11,088 nucleotides of DNA from an uncultured Chlorobiales bacterium. GTDB taxonomy: Bacteria > Bacteroidota > Chlorobiia > Chlorobiales > Chlorobiaceae. The DNA lies in NCBI GenBank assembly GCA_903901395.1, contig CAIUQW010000311.1:1-11088 (forward strand), written 5' to 3'. Numbering within the stretch: position 1 is the first letter of the stretch; each line of letters opens with the position of its first letter. Positions 1-5,778 of the stretch are shown one piece after another. The position numbers and the translations under genes are program-made. A model generated the notes under the pieces. The model ran no database searches. It saw nothing but the letters and a program-made list of their open reading frames with translations, and was not told the DNA's origin.

Positions 1-142
1 CAGAAATCTCATCACGATGATTTACCTGATCAGCGGTAAACTCAATTTCTGCTTACCCACTTGATACAGCGAGGAACCAAAATTGGGAACCATTGGAGGT
101 AAGCGCTGGTAGTAGTAACAATAGTTAAATAGCCAGCTCACG
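1..142. other. Leader region upstream of the copper operon
   Basis: No convincing gene lies here. Two short plus-strand open stretches enter from the left edge and stop at about 39 and 64; either could be the tail of an upstream gene, but neither is recognisable. GGAACC occurs twice (73-78 and 86-91). A weak sigma70-like pair, TTGGAG at 93-98 and TAACAA at 116-121 with a 17-base spacer, could drive the operon, but both boxes match the consensus poorly. A perfect Shine-Dalgarno-like GGAGGT at about 95-100 is followed by no start codon at a useful distance. An in-frame stop at 122-124 means the first gene cannot start further upstream than the ATG at 143. Confidence 0.4.
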
Positions 143-1465
143 ATGACCACCAAAACCTACGCCGTAAAGGGCATGCACTGCGCCTCGTGCGAGGCGATAA
201 TTGAAAAGAGGATAAAGGCGCTCGATGGCGTTATCGATGCGAAAGCTTCCATGAAAAGCGGCGCTTTGACGATTACTTCGGAAGGTGATCAACTTTCGGC
301 TGAAAAGCTTGGAAGGCTTTTTCCTGAAGGGCTTTACTCGTTTTCGGACGCCTCGCCGAAGGCCAATTCATTGCATGAAATTGTTCGCGTTGTCATCTAT
401 GCGGCGATTGTGCTTGCGCTCTTTTTCGGACTCTCTGCTTCAGGCGTGTTGCCGTCGATGATGATCGATAGCGGCAGTCCCGCCTCGGCGTTTTTCTTTT
501 TCGGGCTTCTGGCGGGGGTTTCGACCTGCGCGGCGCTGGTTGGCAGTCTCGTGCTGGCGCTCTCGATGCAGTGGTTGGCGCGTAGCGGCAAGTCAGCTTC
601 TTTCAGCGACAAACTTCGGCCTCAGATGCTTTTCAATGCCGGGCGCATCGCGGCCTACGCTCTCGCCGGAGCCGCGCTGGGATTGCTTGGCGGGTCGTTC
701 CGGCTCTCCGCGAATGTCAGTTCGGTCATGCTCGTCGCCGTTTCGGCGCTCATGATCGTCATCGCTTTTCAGATGCTCGGCTTCAGCCCGTTCAACGCTT
801 TGCGGATCGCCCTGCCGAAAGGGTTGATCGACAAGGCTGGGCGCGGCGTCACCGCGAATGGGCTGATCCGCCCCTTCCCGACCGGCCTTCTGACCATTCT
901 GCTTCCCTGTGGCTTCACCCTGGCCGCGGAAGGGGCGGCGATCCTCTCCGGTAATCCGTGGCGTGGCATGGCGATCATGAGCTTTTTCGTGCTCGGCACT
1001 TTACCGCCACTGCTCATCATCGGCCTGTCAAGTTCGGAGTTTTCGAGCAGGCCATCAACATCGAGAATCTTCATGAAAACCGCTGGGTTGCTGGTGCTCT
1101 TTTTCACCATCAACAACCTGAACAGCCAGTTCGGCATCGCGGGCAAGCTCGCCAGCAGGAGCACGCCATCGCCCGCCATTGCGAAAAACGATGCGGCGCG
1201 GATCATCAGAACATCCGAAAGCAATGGCACGCTCGCCGTCACCTCGTTCCAGCTCAAGCGCGGCGAGAAAGTGCGCTTCATCGTGGATGCAAAGGATAGC
1301 GGCGCTGGCTGCATGAACGCCATCGTAGTGCCGGGCCTTTGGGACCGCGCCGAATACCTCGTCAAAGGTAGGCCGGTGGTTCTGGAGTTCACGCCATCGA
1401 AGCCCGGCAACTACCAGATCACCTGCGCCATGGGGATGCCCTGGGGAGTCATCAACGTCAAGTAA
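143..1465 (+). CDS. HMA / DsbD-TauE-like membrane / cupredoxin-like fusion, copper handling
   Basis: A 440-residue inner-membrane protein in three parts. Residues 1-65 form a heavy-metal-associated domain with the GMHCASC motif; Cys13 and Cys16 would bind Cu(I). Residues 80-327 hold about seven hydrophobic helices resembling the DsbD/TauE-SafE (cytochrome c biogenesis-like) family, with a cysteine in STCAAL (Cys129) and another in LPCG (Cys256). Residues 350-440 resemble the EfeO/cupredoxin type, with GCMNAIVVP (Cys390) and TCAMGMPWG (Cys428, Met430, Met432). The segment shows no obvious His ligand. Seven helices would put the HMA domain in the cytosol and the cupredoxin in the periplasm; this topology is inferred. 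The ATG at 143 is the only start, because an in-frame stop lies at 122-124; its ribosome site is weak. It is first in an operon with a DUF305 protein and a Cu+ ATPase, which supports a copper role. A transport activity is not proven by sequence. Confidence 0.85.
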   Translation: MTTKTYAVKGMHCASCEAIIEKRIKALDGVIDAKASMKSGALTITSEGDQLSAEKLGRLFPEGLYSFSDASPKANSLHEIVRVVIYAAIVLALFFGLSASGVLPSMMIDSGSPASAFFFFGLLAGVSTCAALVGSLVLALSMQWLARSGKSASFSDKLRPQMLFNAGRIAAYALAGAALGLLGGSFRLSANVSSVMLVAVSALMIVIAFQMLGFSPFNALRIALPKGLIDKAGRGVTANGLIRPFPTGLLTILLPCGFTLAAEGAAILSGNPWRGMAIMSFFVLGTLPPLLIIGLSSSEFSSRPSTSRIFMKTAGLLVLFFTINNLNSQFGIAGKLASRSTPSPAIAKNDAARIIRTSESNGTLAVTSFQLKRGEKVRFIVDAKDSGAGCMNAIVVPGLWDRAEYLVKGRPVVLEFTPSKPGNYQITCAMGMPWGVINVK

Positions 1466-1483
1466 ACGCCCGGAGTACCGGCA

Positions 1484-2071
1484 ATGAAGCAAATCTCGCT
1501 CTCGCTCGCAATTTCGCTCATGATCGTCTCGGCGGTCGCAGGCATCGGCATCGGCTACTGGCTCACGCCGCAGTACTCGCTGTCGATGTACGACAAAAAC
1601 ACGATGGATCTCGGTCAGCCCGACAAGTGGGTCGATCTGCGCTATATGGATGCCATGATCGCCCACCATCGCGGAGCCATGCTGCTGGCTGAAGAGGCGC
1701 GGAAAAGCGAGCGCCCGGAAGTTCGCGATCTCGCAGCCGCGATTCTGAAGGGCGAACCGAAGAACATCGACGAGCTGTACGCCTGGAAAAAGGCGTGGTA
1801 CAACGACACCCGCAAGGTGCGCGACCCGCAGGTGCCGAGGCTCGGCACGGTTGACAGAACTTTCGACCTGCGATTCCTGAACGCACTGATCGCCCACCAC
1901 CGCAACGGCGTTCTGATGACGCGGGAAATCCGGCTGAAATCGAGCCGCTCGGAGATTCTGGACAACGCCGACGCGGTCGAGCAGTTCCTGACGAAGGGAA
2001 TCGAGATGCTTCGCGCATGGCGCTCGCAGTGGTACAACGTCACCGAACCTCAACCCGTGACCGTGCCATGA
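1484..2071 (+). CDS. Membrane-anchored double DUF305 protein
   Basis: A 195-residue protein with an N-terminal hydrophobic signal or anchor (about residues 4-27, no lipobox cysteine seen). The rest is exported and carries two copies of the DUF305 ferritin-like helical motif. The first copy contains [13 protein letters not shown] (His61, His62) and the second [14 protein letters not shown] (His138, His139). Each is followed by a helix ending in a W-x-x-x-WY pattern (AWKKAWY, AWRSQWY). DUF305 proteins recur in copper and other metal clusters, and the paired His and Met residues make periplasmic metal binding likely, though the biochemical role of the family is poorly defined. GGAG at 1472-1475, 8 bases before ATG, is a good ribosome site. 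It starts 18 bases after the previous gene and its TGA overlaps the ATG of the next one (ATGA), so the three genes are almost certainly cotranscribed. Confidence 0.88.
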   Translation: MKQISLSLAISLMIVSAVAGIGIGYWLTPQYSLSMYDKNTMDLGQPDKWVDLRYMDAMIAHHRGAMLLAEEARKSERPEVRDLAAAILKGEPKNIDELYAWKKAWYNDTRKVRDPQVPRLGTVDRTFDLRFLNALIAHHRNGVLMTREIRLKSSRSEILDNADAVEQFLTKGIEMLRAWRSQWYNVTEPQPVTVP

Positions 2072-4356
2072 CGACCAAAACCTACTCGGTCAAGGGGATG
2101 CACTGCGCGAGCTGCGCGGCGATCATCACCAAAAAGCTCTCGAAGATCGAAGGGGTCGAGAAGGCTGACGTTAACCTCGCCACCGAAAAGGCAAAGCTCG
2201 AATTCACGGGCGAAGCGGTCGCGGACGAGGCGCTGAACGAACTGCTCGGCAAGTACGGCTACGGCCTCGTCGCCGAACAGCCGCCGCCCGCCGCTGAAGC
2301 CGCCGCGCCGGTGATCGACCGCAAGGCTGCCGCCGAAAAGGCGCGGCTGGAGAAGGAGGAGGAGCTGCTCGCGCAAAAGGCGAAGGTGGAGTTCGCCCTG
2401 CCGATTGCGCTGCTGGTTTTCGTGCTGATGATGTGGGACATCGCTGCCCGCTCGTTCCAGTCGGTGCCGAACCTGCCGATTCCGATGGCGCTCTTCAACA
2501 TCATCTCGATGGCGCTGGCAACCTGGATGGTGTTTCGCATCGGCGCGCCATTCCTGCACGGCATCGTCATGTTCGCGCGAAGCGGAGCGGCGAGCATGGA
2601 CACGCTCATCGGCATCGGCACGCTGACCGCCTGGCTTTACAGCACCGTCATCACGCTCATGCCGGAGCTGCGGGCACAGCTTCGCGTGCCGGACTACACC
2701 TACTTCGACACCACCATCGTGGTGATCGGCTTCGTCTTGCTCGGCAAATACCTCGAAGCCCGCTCGAAAATGAAAACCAGCGAAGCGATCGAAAAGCTGA
2801 TCGGTTTGCAGGCCAAATCGGCCATCGTCCGGCGCGGCTCGATGGAGATCGAGGTTCCGCTGGAGCAGGTGCGCAAAGGCGATCTCGTCGTGGTCAGGCC
2901 CGGAGACAGGATTCCGGTTGACGGCGCAATCGTCGAGGGCAGTTCGTCGATTGACGAATCGATGGTCACGGGCGAACCGGTGCCTGTGGACAAAAAGCCG
3001 GGCGACCCGGTGATCGGCGGCACGATCAACCGGCAGGGGGCGTTCACCTTCACCGCTTCGCGCGTGGGCGAGGAGACCGTGCTGGCCCGCATCATCGCGA
3101 TGGTCGAGGAGGCGCAAGGCTCCAAAGCGCCGATCCAGAACATCGCCGACCGGATCGCCGCGATCTTCGTTCCGGCGGTGCTGGTGATCGCCGCGCTCAC
3201 CTTCATCGTCTGGCTGACGGTCGGCTCGATCTTCATGGACTTTTCGACCGCGCTCACCTTCGGCATCATGGGGCTGGTGGGCATTCTCGTCATCGCCTGC
3301 CCATGCGCCCTCGGCCTGGCCACGCCGACTGCGATCATTGTCGGCATCGGCAAGGGGGCGGAGAACGGCATCCTGATCCGCAACGCGCAAAGCCTCGAAA
3401 CCCTCAGCACGGTGGACACCGTCGTTTTCGACAAGACCGGAACCATCACAGCGGGAACGCCGTCGGTAACGGAGATCGCGCCGCTTGATGGACAAATCAC
3501 GGAAAGCGAACTGCTCGCGCTGGCGGCAAGCGTGGAAAGCCGTTCCGAGCATCCCCTTGCCCAGGCAATTGTCTCGGCAGCAAAAAGCAGGAATATCAAT
3601 CTGCTCGAAGTGACCGGATTCGAGGCGAAGGAGGGGATCGGCGTGCAGGGTACGATTGACGGAAAAAGCGTCAAGGTAAGGAAACCGGGGCAGGAGGACA
3701 GCTCGCGAAGCAAGATTGACGAGCTTCAGCAACAGGGCAAAACCGTGGTCATTCTCGAATCGAACGGCGCTCCGATTGGCCTCATCGCGCTGTCGGATAC
3801 GATCAAGCCCGAGGCCGCCAACGCCGTCAAAGCGCTCCAGGCCAAAGGAGTGAAGGTGATCATGCTTACCGGCGACAACCGCGCCGCCGCCGCGTACATG
3901 GCCAAACAGGCGGGCATCGACGAAGTGATCGCGGAGGTGATGCCGCAGGAAAAGTCCGCGCGGATCAAGGAGTTGCAGGCTAACGGACGCAAAGTTGCCA
4001 TGGCTGGCGACGGCATCAACGACGCTCCGGCGCTCGCGCTCGCCGACGTCGGCATCGCCATGGCCACTGGCACCGACGTCGCCATCGAATCGGCGGGCGT
4101 CACGCTGCTTGGCGGCGACATCCGCAAGGTTGCCCAGTCGATCACCCTCGCCAAAGCCACCATGCGGGTCATTCGCCAGAACCTCTTCTGGGCTTTCATC
4201 TATAACGTCATCGGCATTCCGCTCGCCGCCGGAGCGCTCTACCCGTTCTTCGGCATCGTGCTCAACCCGGTCTTCTCCGGCATCGCCATGGCCAGCAGCA
4301 GCGTCTCGGTCGTGACCAATTCGCTCAGGCTGAAGGCGACGAAGCTGGGCAAATAA
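2068..4356 (+). CDS. copA: Cu+-exporting P1B-type ATPase (CopA family)
   Basis: A 762-residue ATPase that would pump Cu(I) out of the cytosol. One N-terminal HMA domain carries GMHCASC (Cys13, Cys16), followed by an Ala/Glu/Lys-rich charged linker (about 70-110). The actuator TGE is at 301-303, the membrane CPC metal site at 411-413, the phosphorylation motif DKTGT at Asp455, the SEHPLA His-Pro at 495-496, TGDN at 601-604 and GDGINDAP from 647. The last two helices contain the YN (FIYNVIGIP) and MxxSS (MASSSVSVV) signatures of the P1B-1 Cu+ subgroup. All catalytic motifs are intact and the length is normal. A longer frame opens at 2017, but the ATG at 2068 is preferred: it overlaps the DUF305 stop as ATGA and places [10 protein letters not shown] exactly as in the first operon gene. 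No clear Shine-Dalgarno is seen, so translational coupling is likely. Confidence 0.95.
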   Translation: MTTKTYSVKGMHCASCAAIITKKLSKIEGVEKADVNLATEKAKLEFTGEAVADEALNELLGKYGYGLVAEQPPPAAEAAAPVIDRKAAAEKARLEKEEELLAQKAKVEFALPIALLVFVLMMWDIAARSFQSVPNLPIPMALFNIISMALATWMVFRIGAPFLHGIVMFARSGAASMDTLIGIGTLTAWLYSTVITLMPELRAQLRVPDYTYFDTTIVVIGFVLLGKYLEARSKMKTSEAIEKLIGLQAKSAIVRRGSMEIEVPLEQVRKGDLVVVRPGDRIPVDGAIVEGSSSIDESMVTGEPVPVDKKPGDPVIGGTINRQGAFTFTASRVGEETVLARIIAMVEEAQGSKAPIQNIADRIAAIFVPAVLVIAALTFIVWLTVGSIFMDFSTALTFGIMGLVGILVIACPCALGLATPTAIIVGIGKGAENGILIRNAQSLETLSTVDTVVFDKTGTITAGTPSVTEIAPLDGQITESELLALAASVESRSEHPLAQAIVSAAKSRNINLLEVTGFEAKEGIGVQGTIDGKSVKVRKPGQEDSSRSKIDELQQQGKTVVILESNGAPIGLIALSDTIKPEAANAVKALQAKGVKVIMLTGDNRAAAAYMAKQAGIDEVIAEVMPQEKSARIKELQANGRKVAMAGDGINDAPALALADVGIAMATGTDVAIESAGVTLLGGDIRKVAQSITLAKATMRVIRQNLFWAFIYNVIGIPLAAGALYPFFGIVLNPVFSGIAMASSSVSVVTNSLRLKATKLGK

Positions 4357-4388
4357 CAGATCGGTCTGATCTGTCTGATCTGTCTGAT
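4357..4388. repeat. 9-bp tandem repeat with a small hairpin after copA
   Basis: Directly after the copA stop the unit GATCTGTCT is repeated: GATCGGTCT at 4359-4367, two exact copies at 4368-4376 and 4377-4385, then a partial GAT. The first part also forms a perfect 6-bp inverted repeat, CAGATC at 4357-4362 and GATCTG at 4368-4373, with a 5-base loop. No T tract follows, so it is not a canonical intrinsic terminator. It may be a slippage-prone intergenic repeat; I see no other copy in this window. Confidence 0.75.
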
Positions 4389-4400
4389 AAACAAACTCAC

Positions 4401-5049
4401 ATGAACAACGAAATCGCCCGATGCGCGACGCATCCGGCTCAAAAGCATCGGCGATCTCGGCAACATCGGCGCGCTCGACCTCAAAAGCGCCATTGCCCGG
4501 CGCGAGAGCTGCCGCCATTATTCCGATGAGCCGCTGACTCTCGACGAACTCTCCTTTCTGCTCTGGGCGACGCAGGGCGTAAGGCTGAAGCTCGACGCGG
4601 GCCATGCGCTCAGGACGGTGCCATCGGCGGGGTGCAGGCACGCTTTCGAGACGTACCTCTGCGTGATGAATGTCGAGAGAGTCGAGCGCGGCATCTATCG
4701 CTACCTCCCGCTCGAACACGAACTGCTCTTCGAGCATTCGCCGGATCAGCTCGAAAGCCGGATCGTCAGGGCGACGCTCGGCCAGCGCTTCACCGGCGAC
4801 GCGGCGGTGGTTTTCGTCTGGACAACCGTGCCGTATCGCATGGAGTGGCGCTACGATCTGGCCGCGCACAAGGTGATCGCGCTCGACGCGGGCCACGTCT
4901 GCCAGAACCTCTACCTCGCCTGCGAAGCCATCGGCGCGGGCACCTGCGCCATCGCCGCCTACGATCAGGCCGGGATGGATCATCTCCTCGGCGTCGATGG
5001 CGAGGAGGAGTTCACCATCTACCTCGCTCCGGTCGGCAAAAAGGGGTGA
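4401..5049 (+). pseudogene. SagB-type nitroreductase with disrupted 5' end
   Basis: The body reads as an FMN-dependent nitroreductase of the SagB-like type. From 4405 the frame gives PDARRIRLKS, then the FMN-phosphate-type segment ARRESCRHYSDEPLT (about 4492-4536), LSFLLWATQGVR, VPSAGCRHAFETYL, and a C-terminus ending in EEEFTIYLAPVGK. That frame has no proper start: it is preceded by TGA at 4402-4404, and its first GTG (4618) and ATG (about 4667) lie after the FMN-binding segment. The only well-placed ATG, at 4401, is in another frame. It codes MNNEIA and then runs out of frame to a stop at about 4527-4529. Related SagB proteins normally have a few dozen residues before the PDAR segment, so a deletion that joined the start out of frame is the likely cause; a sequencing error is possible. 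Spacing after copA (44 bases) would allow readthrough from the copper operon. Confidence 0.65.
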
Positions 5050-5054
5050 GTCAT

Positions 5055-5076
5055 AAAAAAGCCGATAGTTTACGGC
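5055..5076 (-). terminator. Possible weak terminator of the 114-residue gene
   Basis: On the minus strand, just after the stop at 5081, GCCG and CGGC (5073-5076 and 5061-5064) can pair around an 8-base loop and are followed by six T (5060-5055). The stem is only 4 bp, so efficiency is doubtful. It lies between two convergent genes. Confidence 0.35.
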
Positions 5077-5080
5077 GGGC

Positions 5081-5425
5081 TCAATTCCACCGCGCCTTAC
5101 CGAGCGCTTCCTCGCAAAAAAACACGGTATCGATCTCCGGCCCAACGGCCCTGTCGCCGAGCAGCCTTCTGGTCAGGAGATTTGCCAGACGTTCGTATAC
5201 CGCAACCTTATGAGCGTAATATTTTACAGCAACAGGATGCCCGGCACGTTCTCCTGTAATGATATTCAGGCAGGTATGCAGCACATCGAGGTCGGTATTG
5301 GTTTCCAGAGACAGCCATAAATCAAGCTTCTCGTTCTCCTCGACCAGCGCATTCAGCTCCCTGAGCGCCATCAGATAACTCTCCGACTTCAGGTATCTCG
5401 AAATCTTCTCCAGACGATGTTTCAT
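5081..5425 (-). CDS. Hypothetical protein, 114 residues, helical
   Basis: I do not recognise this protein. It is soluble and probably mostly alpha-helical, with a charged N-terminal half (KHRLEKISRYLKSES, then LRELNALVEENEKLDLWLSL) and a middle segment LDVLHTCLNIITGERAGHP. It has only two cysteines, no signal peptide and no membrane segment. Codon use resembles the GC-rich neighbours, which supports it being a native gene rather than part of the AT-rich insert. The ATG at 5423-5425 has no clear Shine-Dalgarno. A second ATG at codon 19 (5369-5371) is preceded by GGAG about 9 bases upstream and could be the true start, giving 96 residues. It is convergent with the nitroreductase remnant, 31 bases apart. 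No function can be inferred from the context. Confidence 0.6.
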   Translation of the reverse strand: MKHRLEKISRYLKSESYLMALRELNALVEENEKLDLWLSLETNTDLDVLHTCLNIITGERAGHPVAVKYYAHKVAVYERLANLLTRRLLGDRAVGPEIDTVFFCEEALGKARWN

Positions 5426-5778
5426 AGTTCGCGTATGTTCGCAGGTTCTGCAATGTTCCGCAACTGAATCTTGACCAGCAACAACAGACGCAAGCTAAAA
5501 GTGTCATGCATTCACTTCATCAGCCCCGGCAATCGCGTTTTCCATTCGGAGAAGTGGCGAGGTCGCATTCGACGGTCGGGCCGCTCTGGTGGACGAGTTC
5601 GCCTGATCTTTTACGAGTTTTTTCTTGTCGATTCGTCAATACACGAGCGAAAAATGGCGGGATATCTGGTATGCTGAATTATAAAAATACGAGGCGTTGA
5701 CAACTTTATCAGCCGAGTCAACCATGACAAAACAATACTGAAACAGTTCTAACCTTAACAGAAATAATATTTTTTCAT
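5426..5778. other. Gene-free stretch between native DNA and the AT-rich insert
   Basis: About 350 bases with no convincing gene. On the minus strand a 52-codon open stretch (5520-5678) lies between a TAA and a TGA but has no ATG or GTG start. A perfect minus-strand TATAAT (5678-5683) could be a -10 box for the 114-residue gene, but the only -35-like box, TTGTCA at 5698-5703, is 14 bases away, which is too close. GTTGAC (5696-5701) and GTCAAC (5717-5722) form a 6-bp inverted repeat. Base composition shifts from GC-rich to AT-rich around 5660-5760, so the left border of the insert probably lies here. No strong terminator is visible after the helicase gene. Confidence 0.5.

Noticed and set aside
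1055..2053. Long minus-strand open frame opposite the first two operon genes
   Set aside because: Shadow of GC-rich coding sequence; the plus strand carries recognisable HMA, cupredoxin and DUF305 proteins.
2017..2067. Upstream extension of CopA by 17 residues
   Set aside because: It would overlap DUF305 by over 50 bases and encodes non-homologous sequence; the ATGA-overlapping ATG at 2068 matches the HMA start of the first gene.
4359..4388. Tandem GATCTGTCT units as a CRISPR array
   Set aside because: Units are 9 bases, directly adjacent, without spacers.
2050..5145. Very long minus-strand open frame opposite copA and the nitroreductase
   Set aside because: It lies antisense to genes with intact motifs, and its translation is rich in Arg, Asp, His and Gly, as expected from GC-rich codons read backwards. 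It has no recognisable domain.
5471..5700. Two overlapping plus-strand frames of about 65 codons
   Set aside because: No ribosome site, no recognisable sequence and no neighbour in the same direction.
5697..5725. TTGACA at 5697-5702 as a plus-strand promoter
   Set aside because: No -10 box at a suitable distance and no plus-strand gene downstream before the helicase on the other strand.
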